Notes: generated from the sequence alone by a model not told the origin. Numbered from the stretch's first letter, positions 34,710 through 43,326 are shown. The stretch is DNA of 64,000 bases from Streptomyces sp. NBC_00234 (GCF_036195325.1 NZ_CP108101.1:4836001-4900000), one strand, 5' to 3'. A program made the numbers and translations.

Positions 34710-36230
34710 TTAGTGCCCCGCGTGCACCGGTGGTCGACCCGCCCGCTGTCCCTCGTCGACGACCACGAACTGGCCCATCATCCCGTCGTCCTCGTGTTTC
34801 AGCAGATGGCAGTGGTACATGTACGGAGTGTCGGGGTCGGCCGGCCCGTCGAACCGCAGAACGATCTTCACCGTCGTGCCGAGCGGCACCGCCACCGTGT
34901 CCTTGCGGCCACGCAGCGCGGGCTCCGGTTCCTTCCCGTTCACCTCCACGACCCTGAACTGGACGTCGTGGACGTGGAAGTTGTGGGTGACGTCGCCACC
35001 GTTGCGCAGGGTCCAGGTCTCCGTCGTGCCCCGGACGACGGTCTCGTCGATCCGGTCCATGTCCATCGCGCGGCCGTTGATCCCGGACTGGAGCAGTTCG
35101 AAGTGACGGCCGCGCACCGAATCCTCCGCCCGGGGCAGTTCGAGCTCGCCCAGGGCCGCGGGCAGGGCGGGCGACTTCCGCAGCTGCTTCGCCGCCCGCA
35201 GCTCCAGTACGTCGAAGGAGTCGTCGCCCCCGTTGAACCGCCGCTCGAAGGAGTTCCCGCCGCGCCACGGATAGCTGCGCAGCACCGTGCGCTCGCCCGG
35301 AATCATCCGTACGACGATCTCGGCACGCTCGCCCGGGGAGAGCTGGACGCGGTTCATGGCGGCGGCCTTCTCCAGCAGCCCGCCGTCGGTCCCGATCAGG
35401 TCGAACGAACGGTCGTCGTCGAAGCCGAAGGTGTAGATGCGTGCCGTGGACGCGTTGAGCAGGCGAAGCCGTACGAGCTCGTCGCCGACCTCCCGGTACG
35501 GGTCGAGCGTGCCGTTCACCAGGGTCTGCTTGCCGAGGAAGCCGGTGTTCGCGAGGAAGAAGCGCCCGTGGTCGAACCGCGCGCCCTCGAACGTCACGTC
35601 CTGGACGACGACCGGCAGATCGTCGACCCCGTACTTCTTGGGCAGCGCGAGCCGCTTCGCGCGTTCGTCGTCGATCAGGAACATGCCGGCCAGTCCGCGC
35701 TGGACGTGCTGAGCGGTCCGGCCGTGCGGATGCGGGTGGTACCAGAGCGTCGAAGCGGGCTGGTCGACCTTCCAGTGCGGGGTCCAGTCGCCGCCCGCAG
35801 GGACCGGCTGGTGCGGTCCGCCGTCCATCGACGCGGGCAGATGCATGCCGTGCCAGTGCACGCTCGACGCCTCGTCCAGGGTGTTCCTCACCCGGACCTT
35901 GACCTGCTCGCCGCGGTTCGCGCGCAGCGTGGGCCCCAGATAGCTCCCGTTGAAGCCCCAGGTCGGTGTGGACCGCCCGTCCTGGAACTCCGTCTCTCCC
36001 GCCTGCATGCGCAGATCGAAGACCCGGGTGCCGTCCGCGTCCACGGTCGACTCCGCCAGAGGCGGCACGGCCATCCGATGGCTGAAGCGGACCTTCCCCA
36101 CCGTGCTCACGTCGGCGCCGGTCCACAGCCATGCGAACGCGACGCCGACCGCGGACACGAACACCCCCGCGATCACGCCCAGCGTGACCAGTACCCGTAC
36201 CAACCGCCGCCGCCCCCTGGTTTTCTCCAT
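34710..36230 (-). CDS. Membrane-anchored or secreted multicopper oxidase (CotA/bilirubin-oxidase-like)
   Basis: 506 aa. Basic N-terminus M-E-K-T-R-G-R-R-R and one hydrophobic helix (about 12-35) as signal or anchor. Four copper-binding segments are intact: H-W-H-G-M-H near residues 118-123, H-P-H-P-H-G near 162-167, N-F-H-V-H-D near 413 and the C-terminal Y-H-C-H-L-L-K-H with T1-copper Cys. The axial ligand is probably the Met in D-D-G-M-M-G. It oxidises phenols or metal ions using O2. ATG 36230 is the best in-frame start; the ribosome site is weak. Confidence 0.92.
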   Translation of the reverse strand: MEKTRGRRRLVRVLVTLGVIAGVFVSAVGVAFAWLWTGADVSTVGKVRFSHRMAVPPLAESTVDADGTRVFDLRMQAGETEFQDGRSTPTWGFNGSYLGPTLRANRGEQVKVRVRNTLDEASSVHWHGMHLPASMDGGPHQPVPAGGDWTPHWKVDQPASTLWYHPHPHGRTAQHVQRGLAGMFLIDDERAKRLALPKKYGVDDLPVVVQDVTFEGARFDHGRFFLANTGFLGKQTLVNGTLDPYREVGDELVRLRLLNASTARIYTFGFDDDRSFDLIGTDGGLLEKAAAMNRVQLSPGERAEIVVRMIPGERTVLRSYPWRGGNSFERRFNGGDDSFDVLELRAAKQLRKSPALPAALGELELPRAEDSVRGRHFELLQSGINGRAMDMDRIDETVVRGTTETWTLRNGGDVTHNFHVHDVQFRVVEVNGKEPEPALRGRKDTVAVPLGTTVKIVLRFDGPADPDTPYMYHCHLLKHEDDGMMGQFVVVDEGQRAGRPPVHAGH

Positions 36231-36317
36231 GCGCACCAGGGTTCCGCCCGGGGAGCGGCAGGGCATGGGGCGCATCCCTGACCCTCCCCTGATCCGCCCC
36301 CTACGGACCGTCGGCCG

Positions 36318-36986
36318 TCAGACCCCGTGCTTCTCCACGTACGCCCGTGCGTCGCGCAGCGCCTCGGGGTGCAGGGCGTCCCCGGCCGCGAGCAGCTGGG
36401 GCAACAGCGTCCGCTCGGTCGTGACGGCCCGGAACACCAGGGAGACGGTGACGTCGTGGTCCGGCCGGTGCGCCACCTCGACCGGATCACCGGCACGGAT
36501 CGTTCCCGGCTCCAGCACCCGCAGGTACGCACCGGGCGCGGCCTCCTGGGTGAACCGCTTCACCCACGCCTTCTCGCCCAGGTGACCCGCGAACGTACGA
36601 CACGGGATGCGGCCCGTGGTCACCTCCAGCAGGAGCCCGGAGCCGATCCGCCAGCGCTCCCCGATCCTGGCCCCGCTCACATCGAGCCCCTGGGTCGTGA
36701 GGTTCTCGCCGAACGAGCCGTTGGCCAGGTCCCGGCCCAGTGCCTTCTCCCAGGCGTCGAGCTCCTCGCGCGCGAAGGCGTACACCGCCTGGTCCGTTCC
36801 CCCGTGGTGCCGCAGATCGCACACCGCGTCGCCGGCCAGCCCGCTGCCGCCCGCGCCCTTGGGGCCGGGGTCCGAGACCTGTACGGGCCCGTCGGCCGGA
36901 TGCTTGTCGATTCCGGTGAGGCCCCCGGGGCCATTGGTGTGTTCGGACGCCGTGGGGCGGCCCAGATTCACGGTCAGCAGCTTCAT
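36318..36986 (-). CDS. MOSC domain protein (YiiM-like)
   Basis: 222 aa. MOSC (molybdenum cofactor sulfurase C-terminal) domain with G-D-A-V-C-D-L-R-H-H-G-G-T-D-Q-A-V near residues 55-71, S-F-G-E-N-L-T-T near 94-101 and the conserved Cys in R-I-P-C-R-T-F near 132, followed by the 3-alpha tail. YiiM-type proteins transfer reducing equivalents to Mo-cofactor-bound N-hydroxylated compounds. ATG 36986 was chosen over a start three codons upstream. Divergent from the LysR gene (81 bp). Confidence 0.88.
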   Translation of the reverse strand: MKLLTVNLGRPTASEHTNGPGGLTGIDKHPADGPVQVSDPGPKGAGGSGLAGDAVCDLRHHGGTDQAVYAFAREELDAWEKALGRDLANGSFGENLTTQGLDVSGARIGERWRIGSGLLLEVTTGRIPCRTFAGHLGEKAWVKRFTQEAAPGAYLRVLEPGTIRAGDPVEVAHRPDHDVTVSLVFRAVTTERTLLPQLLAAGDALHPEALRDARAYVEKHGV

Positions 36987-37067
36987 GGCGTACACGCTAG
37001 CGAGTCACCACCCAAAGTGGCACGCCAATTATTCGCCAGTGCTACAAGAGTCCCTTATGGTGGAGGG

Positions 37068-37958
37068 GTGATCGAAGCCCGTCATCTCCGAGTCCTGCGT
37101 GCCGTGTCCACCACCGGTTCGTTCTCCGCCGCCGCGCGCGAACTCGGCTGCACCCAGCCCGCGGTCAGCCAGCAGATGAAGGCGCTGGAGGCATCGGCGG
37201 GCACCACGCTGCTGATCCGTACGGGGCGCGAGATGAGGCTCACCCAGGCCGGCGAGGCCCTGGTGCGCCACGCCTCCGGCATCCTCGCCGGGCTGACCGC
37301 CGCCGAGGAGGAGGTCGCGGCGATCGCCGGACTGCGGGCGGGCCGGGTCCGGCTCGTCTCGTTCCCCAGCGGCAGCTCCACCCTGGTCCCCGGTGCGCTC
37401 GCGGCCCTGCGCGCCGCCCACCCGGGCACCCGGGTCTCGCTCGTCGAGGCGGAGCCGCCCCGCTCGGTGGAGATGCTCCGGGACGGCGACTGCGACATCG
37501 CGCTGGCCTTCCGTTACGGGGCGTCCGGCGGGGAGTGGGACGACCTGGTCGTACGCCCGCTGCTGGCCGACCGGCTGATCGGGCTGGTTCCCGAGGGGCA
37601 CCGGCTGGCCGGTGCGCAGGCCGTGGGCATCGCGGAGCTGGCCGACGAGCCGTGGATCGCGGGCTGTCCGCGCTGCCGCCGCCAGCTCGTGGAGGTCTGC
37701 GAGGCGTCCGGCTTCACCCCCCGGATCGACTTCGCCACCGACGACTACCCGGCGGTGATCGGACTGGTGGGAGCGGGCCTCGGGGTGGCCGTCCTCCCGG
37801 AGCTGGCGATCGAGTCGGTACGCCCCAAGGGGGCCAGGACCGTCACGGTCGAACCGGCCATCGAGCGCGAGATCGTCGCGCTGACCCTCCCGGACCTGGC
37901 CCGGGTGCCGGCGGTGGCGGCCACCCTGGATCAGCTGTCCCTGGCCGCCGCGCGCTGA
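37068..37958 (+). CDS. LysR family transcriptional regulator
   Basis: 296 aa. N-terminal winged HTH (about residues 3-62: L-R-V-L-R-A-V, F-S-A-A-A-R-E-L-G-C-T-Q-P-A-V-S-Q-Q) and a periplasmic-binding-type effector domain from about residue 90. Starts at GTG 37068 with GGAGGGG close upstream. Divergent from the MOSC gene, which is the most likely target because LysR proteins commonly control the adjacent divergent gene; the 81-bp intergenic region has imperfect repeats GTGGCAC/GTGCTAC. Ends in a strong hairpin. Confidence 0.92.
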   Translation: MIEARHLRVLRAVSTTGSFSAAARELGCTQPAVSQQMKALEASAGTTLLIRTGREMRLTQAGEALVRHASGILAGLTAAEEEVAAIAGLRAGRVRLVSFPSGSSTLVPGALAALRAAHPGTRVSLVEAEPPRSVEMLRDGDCDIALAFRYGASGGEWDDLVVRPLLADRLIGLVPEGHRLAGAQAVGIAELADEPWIAGCPRCRRQLVEVCEASGFTPRIDFATDDYPAVIGLVGAGLGVAVLPELAIESVRPKGARTVTVEPAIEREIVALTLPDLARVPAVAATLDQLSLAAAR

Positions 37959-37995
37959 AGCGGGCAGCTCCGTAGACATGGAGCTGCCCGCTTCA
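37956..37995 (+). terminator. Terminator of the LysR gene
   Basis: Perfect 16-bp stem TGAAGCGGGCAGCTCC (37956-37971) with partner at 37980-37995 and eight-base loop, followed by GTGGGTTTT. The TGA stop codon forms the first bases of the stem. Confidence 0.9.
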
Positions 37996-38150
37996 GTGGG
38001 TTTTCCGGGTCCTGCGGGTTCTGCGGGTGCGGGGGGTCCTGCGGTCGCGCCGGGGCCTGCGCTTGATGTGGCCGGGTGCTGCGGCCGGTGCTGCGGGTCA
38101 TGTGGAACGTTCGTGAAGAAACGTTTCTCTGATAGGTGGAGGCGTCGGTG

Positions 38151-38483
38151 TCAGGCGTGTCCGGGGCCGGCCGGGGTGCCCGAGTGGGCGGCCGTGATCA
38201 GCCGGTTGCGTGCACGGCCCATGAGCTCTTCGCGTTCGTCCTCGGTCAGGCCGCCCCACACTCCGTAGGGCTCCCGTACCGCCAGGGCGTGTGCCGCGCA
38301 CTCGGCCCGTACCGGGCAGCGCATGCACACCTCTTTCGCCGAGGTCTCGCGAGCGCTCCGAGCCGCCCCGCGCTCACCCTCCGGGTGGAAGAAGAGTGAG
38401 CTGTCGACCCCTCGGCAGGCGGCCAGCAGCTGCCAGTCCCACAGGTCTGCGTTGGGTCCGGGAAGGCGGGAGAAATCTGCCAT
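38151..38483 (-). CDS. whiD: WhiB-family iron-sulfur regulator WhiD
   Basis: 110 aa. WhiB-like protein with four Cys ligands C23, C53, C56, C62 (C-M-R-C-P-V-R-A-E-C) for a [4Fe-4S] cluster, the family G-V-W-G-G turn near 75 and a basic C-terminal G-R-A-R-N-R DNA/sigma-contact region. In S. coelicolor the identically placed whiD is required for spore maturation. ATG 38483 has GAGGGG upstream. It is divergent from bldM, with a 422-bp intergenic region rich in regulatory motifs. Confidence 0.93.
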   Translation of the reverse strand: MADFSRLPGPNADLWDWQLLAACRGVDSSLFFHPEGERGAARSARETSAKEVCMRCPVRAECAAHALAVREPYGVWGGLTEDEREELMGRARNRLITAAHSGTPAGPGHA

Positions 38484-38564
38484 TGCTTGTCCCCTCGAAA
38501 CCGTGCTGAGTCGGAAACGGCATCCTCGACCGTTGTCGAGCGTCGGTGACCGGAGTCCCGACCG

Positions 38565-38589
38565 TACATCTACGGTGTTAGTAGATGTA
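38565..38589. promoter_or_regulatory. Perfect inverted repeat upstream of whiD
   Basis: TACATCTAC (38565-38573), seven-base centre GGTGTTA, GTAGATGTA (38581-38589). Lies 82-106 bases before the whiD start, in promoter position; an operator for a dimeric regulator is likely, though a leader hairpin is possible. Confidence 0.6.
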
Positions 38590-38754
38590 AATATGACTGA
38601 TTGCGAATCTAGCCACAGACACCCTCAAAAGGGAAGTAAATCCGCTAAATGGGGCATACCTTCAGGTGAAGTTTCCGTTGACGCCTGGACGATCTGCGCC
38701 GCTCTCCTCCGTGTGCGGCCCCTCACGTAGAGTGCCGAACTCGACCTTCCGACC

Positions 38755-38782
38755 CGTAACTCTTTCGAGTGACCATCGTTGA
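38755..38782 (+). promoter_or_regulatory. Sigma-BldN-dependent promoter of bldM
   Basis: CGTAAC (38755-38760), 16-base spacer, CGTTGA (38777-38782): exact match to the sigma-BldN consensus as I know it. Predicted start near 38789, about 117 bases before bldM. Confidence 0.88.
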
Positions 38783-38905
38783 GAGTGCGGAGGCGGTTGA
38801 CGAAGAACGAGCTCGGGCAGATGTCCGAGGGGGTCAACCGCACAGGTGACGACTTGTATCAGCCTGGAGGCACAAGGTGACGCGCATCAGCTGCGGAGGA
38901 CGGTC

Positions 38906-39517
38906 ATGACATCCGTCCTCGTCTGCGACGACTCCCCGCTTGCCCGAGAAGCGCTCCGCCGCGCGGTTGCGACCGTTCCCGGCGTCGAGCGTGTGACGAC
39001 GGCGGCCAACGGCGAGGAAGTCCTCCGCCGCTGGGGGGCCGACCGTTCGGATCTGATTCTGATGGACGTACGCATGCCCGGTCTGGGGGGTGTGGAGACG
39101 GTCCGGCGACTGCTCTCCGCCGACCCGGGGGCCCGGATCATCATGCTGACCGTCGCCGAGGACCTGGACGGTGTCGCGCTCGCGGTCGCCGCCGGCGCCC
39201 GCGGATATCTGCACAAGGACGCCTCGCGCGCCGAACTGCGGGCCACAGTGACGCAGGCCCTGGCCGATCCGACGTGGCGGCTCGCCCCCCGTCGGCTCCG
39301 GTCCGCCGAGATGGGCGCGGCGCCGACGCTCACCGCGCGTGAGATCCAGGTGCTCGAAGGCATGAGCCACGGGCGGTCCAACGCGGAGATCGGGCGCGAG
39401 CTCTTCCTCTCCGAGGACACGGTGAAGACGCACGCCAGGCGCCTGTTCAAGAAGCTCGGCGCCTCGGACCGCGCGCACGCCGTGGCACTCGGCTTCCGCT
39501 GGGGCCTGGTCCGCTGA
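38906..39517 (+). CDS. bldM: Atypical response regulator BldM
   Basis: 203 aa. Receiver domain (1-120) with D8-D9 acidic pair, D54 in I-L-M-D-V-R-M-P and a Lys in Y-L-H-K-D, then a LuxR/NarL-type HTH (about 140-200: L-T-A-R-E-I-Q-V-L-E-G-M-S-H-G-R-S-N-A-E-I-G). BldM governs aerial-hypha and spore genes, as homodimer or with WhiI, and in S. coelicolor does not need phosphorylation at D54. ATG 38906 gives the known length and has GGAGGA upstream. Driven by the sigma-BldN promoter. Confidence 0.95.
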   Translation: MTSVLVCDDSPLAREALRRAVATVPGVERVTTAANGEEVLRRWGADRSDLILMDVRMPGLGGVETVRRLLSADPGARIIMLTVAEDLDGVALAVAAGARGYLHKDASRAELRATVTQALADPTWRLAPRRLRSAEMGAAPTLTAREIQVLEGMSHGRSNAEIGRELFLSEDTVKTHARRLFKKLGASDRAHAVALGFRWGLVR

Positions 39518-39715
39518 TTCCGGGCCACGGCCGGTAGTCGAATCCACCCCCCGTCCGCGCAACGGCGGGCGGGGTGACGGGGACGGCGGGGCGGCGGACC
39601 CGCGATCGGGCCCTTCCGACCAGCGATATGTGACGCTTCCCGGCCGATGACGCATCCTTGAGATGTGGAGTTCCTCGGGAACGATTCGGTCGAGCGGAAG
39701 GGGAGGGCGCAGGAC

Positions 39716-40381
39716 ATGACATCCGGCGCACCCGCTCATAACGCTTCGGTGCACAACTCAGGACGCGGTGCCGCGGATCCGGCAGCGTCAAGGCACCATG
39801 GTTCGATGCGCGACGACGAGACAACGGTGATCGGTGCTCTGGTGCACCGAGCCGTGGACGGCGACGCGCAGGCCACCCACGATCTGCTGGCCCATGTCCA
39901 CCCCCTCGCGCTGCGCTACTGCAGGTCCCGGCTGAACCGGCTGCCCGGTGATGCCCGTCACTTCGTGGAGGACCTGGCGCAGGAGGTCTGTGTCGCGGTG
40001 CTCATGGCGCTGCCGCGGTACAAGGACACCGGCAGACCCTTCGAAGCCTTCGTCTTCGCCATCGCGGGTCACAAGGTCGCCGACCTCCAGCGCGCCGCCA
40101 TGCGGCACCCCGGGTCGACGGCCGTGCCCTCCGACGAGATGCCGGAGCGGCCCGACGATTCGCTCGGCCCGGAAGAGCGTGCCCTGCTCAGCAGTGACGC
40201 GGCCTGGGCCAAGAAGCTCCTGGCCAACCTCCCGGAGAACCAGCGCGAGCTGCTGGTCCTGCGGGTCGCCGTCGGACTCACGGCCGAGGAGACCGGACAG
40301 ATGCTGGGGATGTCCCCGGGGGCCGTCCGGGTCGCCCAGCACCGCGCGCTGAGCAGGCTGCGCGCCCTCGCGGGGCAGTAG
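39716..40381 (+). CDS. sigD: RNA polymerase sigma factor SigD (ECF-like)
   Basis: 221 aa. Region 2 near residues 45-120 (H-V-H-P-L-A-L-R-Y-C, E-D-L-A-Q-E-V-C) and region 4 near 160-215 (L-P-E-N-Q-R-E-L-L-V-L-R; L-T-A-E-E-T-G-Q-M-L-G-M-S-P-G-A-V-R-V). Matches the sigma gene that follows bldM in S. coelicolor, known as sigD, whose regulon is not clear to me. ATG 39716 has the best ribosome site (GGGGAGGG); the conserved protein starts at the inner ATG 39806, which remains possible, giving 191 aa. Confidence 0.88.
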   Translation: MTSGAPAHNASVHNSGRGAADPAASRHHGSMRDDETTVIGALVHRAVDGDAQATHDLLAHVHPLALRYCRSRLNRLPGDARHFVEDLAQEVCVAVLMALPRYKDTGRPFEAFVFAIAGHKVADLQRAAMRHPGSTAVPSDEMPERPDDSLGPEERALLSSDAAWAKKLLANLPENQRELLVLRVAVGLTAEETGQMLGMSPGAVRVAQHRALSRLRALAGQ

Positions 40382-40508
40382 GGATGTCCGTCCGTGCTCA
40401 CGTAGGAAGCTACAGAACCGCTAACTGATCTTGATCGTGGAATGAGACACCCCTGATGCCCGTTAGCATGGACATCCGCACCGATCAAGGCCATTTGGGG
40501 AAGGTGTC

Positions 40509-42011
40509 ATGACTGCAAACGTCGACGGAGTGCCCGAGAAATTCGCGACGCTCGGGCTGACATACGACGACGTGCTGCTGCTGCCCGGCGCGTCCGACAT
40601 GGCGCCCGATCAGATCGACACTTCCTCGTACATCTCGAAGAACGTCCGGGTGAACATCCCGCTGCTCTCCGCGGCGATGGACAAGGTCACCGAGGCGCGC
40701 ATGGCCATCGCCATGGCCCGTCAGGGCGGCGCGGGCGTGCTGCACCGCAATCTCTCCATCGCCGACCAGGCCAACCAGGTCGACCTGGTGAAGCGCTCCG
40801 AGTCCGGCATGGTCACCGACCCGATCACGGTGCACCCGGACGCGACGCTGCGCGAGGCCGACGAGCTCTGCGCCAAGTTCCGCATCAGCGGTGTCCCGGT
40901 GACCGACGCCGCCGGCAAGCTGCTCGGCATCGTCACCAACCGTGACATGGCCTTCGAGTCGGACCGCGGCCGTCAGGTCCGCGAGGTCATGACGCCGATG
41001 CCGCTGGTCACGGGCAAGGTCGGCATCTCCGGCGTGGACGCCATGGAACTGCTGCGCCGCCACAAGATCGAGAAGCTTCCGCTGGTCGACGACCACGGGA
41101 TCCTCAAGGGCCTCATCACGGTCAAGGACTTCGTCAAGGCCGAGAAGTACCCGAACGCCGCCAAGGACAAGGAAGGCCGGCTGCTCGTCGGCGCCGCCGT
41201 CGGTGTCGCGGGCGACGCCTACGAGCGGGCCCAGGCGCTCGTCGAGGCCGGTGTCGACTTCATCGTCGTCGACACCGCCCACGGCCACTCCCGGCTCGTC
41301 GGCGACATGGTCGCCAAGATCAAGTCGAACGCCTCGGTCGACGTCATCGGCGGCAACATCGCCACCCGTGACGGCGCCCAGGCGCTGATCGACGCGGGCG
41401 TCGACGGCATCAAGGTCGGCGTCGGCCCGGGCTCCATCTGTACCACCCGTGTGGTCGCCGGCATCGGCGTCCCGCAGGTCACCGCGATCTACGAGGCATC
41501 GCTCGCCGCCAAGGCGGCCGGTGTCCCGGTCATCGGTGACGGCGGCCTCCAGTACTCCGGTGACATCGCCAAGGCCCTGGTGGCCGGCGCCGACACCGTG
41601 ATGCTCGGCTCGCTGCTCGCGGGCTGCGAGGAGTCGCCGGGTGAGCTGCTCTTCATCAACGGCAAGCAGTTCAAGTCGTACCGCGGCATGGGTTCGCTCG
41701 CCGCGATGCAGACCCGTGGCGACCGCAAGTCGTTCTCCAAGGACCGCTACTTCCAGGAGGGCGTCGCCTCCGACGAGAAGCTGGTTCCCGAGGGCATCGA
41801 GGGCCAGGTCCCCTACCGGGGCCCGCTCTCCGCGGTCGTGCACCAGCTCACCGGCGGTCTGCGCCAGTCGATGTTCTACGTCGGCGGCCGGACGGTGCCG
41901 GAGCTCCAGGCCAACGGCCGTTTCGTCCGGATCACCTCGGCGGGTCTCAAGGAGAGCCACCCGCACGACATCCAGATGACGGTCGAAGCGCCGAACTACA
42001 GCAGGAAGTAA
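40509..42011 (+). CDS. guaB: Inosine-5'-monophosphate dehydrogenase
   Basis: 500 aa. Oxidises IMP to XMP, the committed step to GMP. Catalytic Cys311 sits in G-P-G-S-I-C-T-T-R; two CBS domains occupy about residues 95-215; the flap R-G-M-G-S-L-A-A-M near 395 is present. Starts at ATG 40509 after the bldM-sigD block. guaA, the next enzyme, is 20 kb downstream. Ends with a strong hairpin. Confidence 0.97.
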   Translation: MTANVDGVPEKFATLGLTYDDVLLLPGASDMAPDQIDTSSYISKNVRVNIPLLSAAMDKVTEARMAIAMARQGGAGVLHRNLSIADQANQVDLVKRSESGMVTDPITVHPDATLREADELCAKFRISGVPVTDAAGKLLGIVTNRDMAFESDRGRQVREVMTPMPLVTGKVGISGVDAMELLRRHKIEKLPLVDDHGILKGLITVKDFVKAEKYPNAAKDKEGRLLVGAAVGVAGDAYERAQALVEAGVDFIVVDTAHGHSRLVGDMVAKIKSNASVDVIGGNIATRDGAQALIDAGVDGIKVGVGPGSICTTRVVAGIGVPQVTAIYEASLAAKAAGVPVIGDGGLQYSGDIAKALVAGADTVMLGSLLAGCEESPGELLFINGKQFKSYRGMGSLAAMQTRGDRKSFSKDRYFQEGVASDEKLVPEGIEGQVPYRGPLSAVVHQLTGGLRQSMFYVGGRTVPELQANGRFVRITSAGLKESHPHDIQMTVEAPNYSRK

Positions 42012-42024
42012 CCGCAGAGTCGCC

Positions 42025-42063
42025 GGAGGGGCGGCCCCGGGGGGTTCCCGGGGCCGCCCCTCC
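42025..42063 (+). terminator. Terminator of guaB
   Basis: Perfect 16-bp stem, GGAGGGGCGGCCCCGG (42025-42040) with partner 42048-42063, seven-base loop. No T-tract. Confidence 0.8.
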
Positions 42064-42117
42064 GACGTGTGTCGGGGATACTGGCATGGCAGACGTAGAG
42101 GGAAAGGCCACACCATC

Positions 42118-43242
42118 GTGACTGAGATCGAGATCGGGCGCGGCAAGCGCGGCCGCCGGGCGTACGCATTCGACGACATCGCCGTCGTACCGAGCCGCCG
42201 TACGCGGGACCCGAAGGAGGTCTCGATCGCCTGGCAGATCGATGCCTACCGGTTCGAGCTGCCCTTCCTGGCCGCCCCCATGGACTCCGTGGTTTCTCCG
42301 CAGCACGCCATCCGGATCGGCGAGCTCGGCGGCCTGGGCGTTCTCAACCTGGAAGGGCTGTGGACCCGGCACGCCGACCCGCAGCCGCTCCTCGACGAGA
42401 TCGCCGAGATGCCCGTCGAGTCCGCGACCCGCCGGCTCCAGGAGATCTACTCCGCCCCCATCCAGGAGGAGCTGATCGGGCAGCGCATCAAGGAGGTGCG
42501 CGACTCCGGTGTCGTCACCGCCGCCGCGCTCTCCCCGCAGCGCACCGCACAGTTCTCCAAGGCGGTCGTCGACGCGGGCGTGGACATCTTCGTGATCCGC
42601 GGTACGACGGTCTCCGCCGAGCACGTCTCGGGTGCGGCCGAGCCGCTCAACCTGAAGCAGTTCATCTACGAGCTGGACGTCCCGGTGATCGTCGGCGGCT
42701 GCGCCACGTACACCGCGGCCCTGCACCTGATGCGCACCGGCGCGGCCGGTGTCCTCGTCGGCTTCGGCGGCGGCGCGGCGCACACCACGCGCAACGTCTT
42801 CGGCATCCAGGTCCCGATGGCGACCGCGGTCGCCGATGTGGCCGGGGCCCGTCGCGACTACATGGACGAGTCCGGCGGCCGGTACGTGCACGTGATCGCC
42901 GACGGTGGCGTCGGCTGGTCCGGCGACCTGCCGAAGGCCATCGCCTGCGGCGCCGACGCCGTGATGATGGGCTCTCCGCTGGCCCGTGCGACGGACGCGC
43001 CCGGCCGCGGCCGGCACTGGGGCATGGAGGCCGTCCACGAGGACGTGCCGCGCGGCAAGCTGGTGGACCTGGGCTCCGTCGGGACGACGGAGGAGGTCCT
43101 CACGGGCCCCTCGCACACCCCTGACGGCTCGATGAACATCTTCGGCGCCCTGCGCCGCGCGATGGCCACGACGGGCTACAGCGACCTCAAGGAGTTCCAG
43201 CGCGTCGAGGTGACGGTGGCGGACTCGCAGCACCGCCGCTGA
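42118..43242 (+). CDS. guaB3: GuaB3-type IMP dehydrogenase family protein
   Basis: 374 aa, without CBS domains. The barrel core follows IMPDH, but the loop that reads G-P-G-S-I-C-T-T-R in GuaB reads G-G-G-A-A-H-T-T-R here, so the catalytic Cys is His222. This matches the third mycobacterial paralog (GuaB3), whose reaction is not settled. GTG 42118; a GATACT -10 lies near 42077-42082 and no clear -35. It is placed just after guaB's terminator, so it is separately transcribed. A 20-bp hairpin closes it. Confidence 0.87.
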   Translation: MTEIEIGRGKRGRRAYAFDDIAVVPSRRTRDPKEVSIAWQIDAYRFELPFLAAPMDSVVSPQHAIRIGELGGLGVLNLEGLWTRHADPQPLLDEIAEMPVESATRRLQEIYSAPIQEELIGQRIKEVRDSGVVTAAALSPQRTAQFSKAVVDAGVDIFVIRGTTVSAEHVSGAAEPLNLKQFIYELDVPVIVGGCATYTAALHLMRTGAAGVLVGFGGGAAHTTRNVFGIQVPMATAVADVAGARRDYMDESGGRYVHVIADGGVGWSGDLPKAIACGADAVMMGSPLARATDAPGRGRHWGMEAVHEDVPRGKLVDLGSVGTTEEVLTGPSHTPDGSMNIFGALRRAMATTGYSDLKEFQRVEVTVADSQHRR

Positions 43243-43262
43243 TCCACCCCGGACATCCGGAC

Positions 43263-43310
43263 ATGACGGGAGGGCCCGGACCACAGCTATGGTCCGGGCC
43301 CTCCCGTCAT
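43263..43310. terminator. Bidirectional terminator between guaB3 and the convergent membrane protein gene
   Basis: 20-bp perfect stem, left arm 43263-43282, right arm 43291-43310, eight-base loop ACAGCTAT. One of the longest perfect hairpins in the window; it sits between two convergent genes. Confidence 0.9.
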
Positions 43311-43326
43311 GCGTACCGCGTGGTGA

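Larger units (their letters stand above)
38484..38905. other. Intergenic region between whiD and bldM, regulatory only
   Basis: 422 bp without a credible gene. AT-rich island around 38580-38645 (unusual here), holding a 25-base palindrome (38565-38589) in the whiD-proximal part and a sigma-BldN-type promoter (38755-38782) in the bldM-proximal part. The GTG at 38846 that extends bldM upstream has no ribosome site and is rejected as start. Confidence 0.75.

Noticed and set aside
37978..38268. ORF beginning inside the LysR terminator
   Set aside because: Start codon lies in the hairpin loop/stem; Gly/Pro/Ala/Cys-rich and runs into the whiD antisense strand.
38616..38622. GACAC motif (WhiA-type) upstream of whiD
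   Set aside because: Five bases only, expected by chance in this region.
38846..38905. Upstream extension of bldM
   Set aside because: GTG 38846 has no ribosome site; known BldM length matches ATG 38906 with GGAGGA.
39798..39812. GGTTCGATGC resembling a tRNA T-arm
   Set aside because: Coincidental; lies within the sigD N-terminal coding region, with no acceptor stem or other arms.
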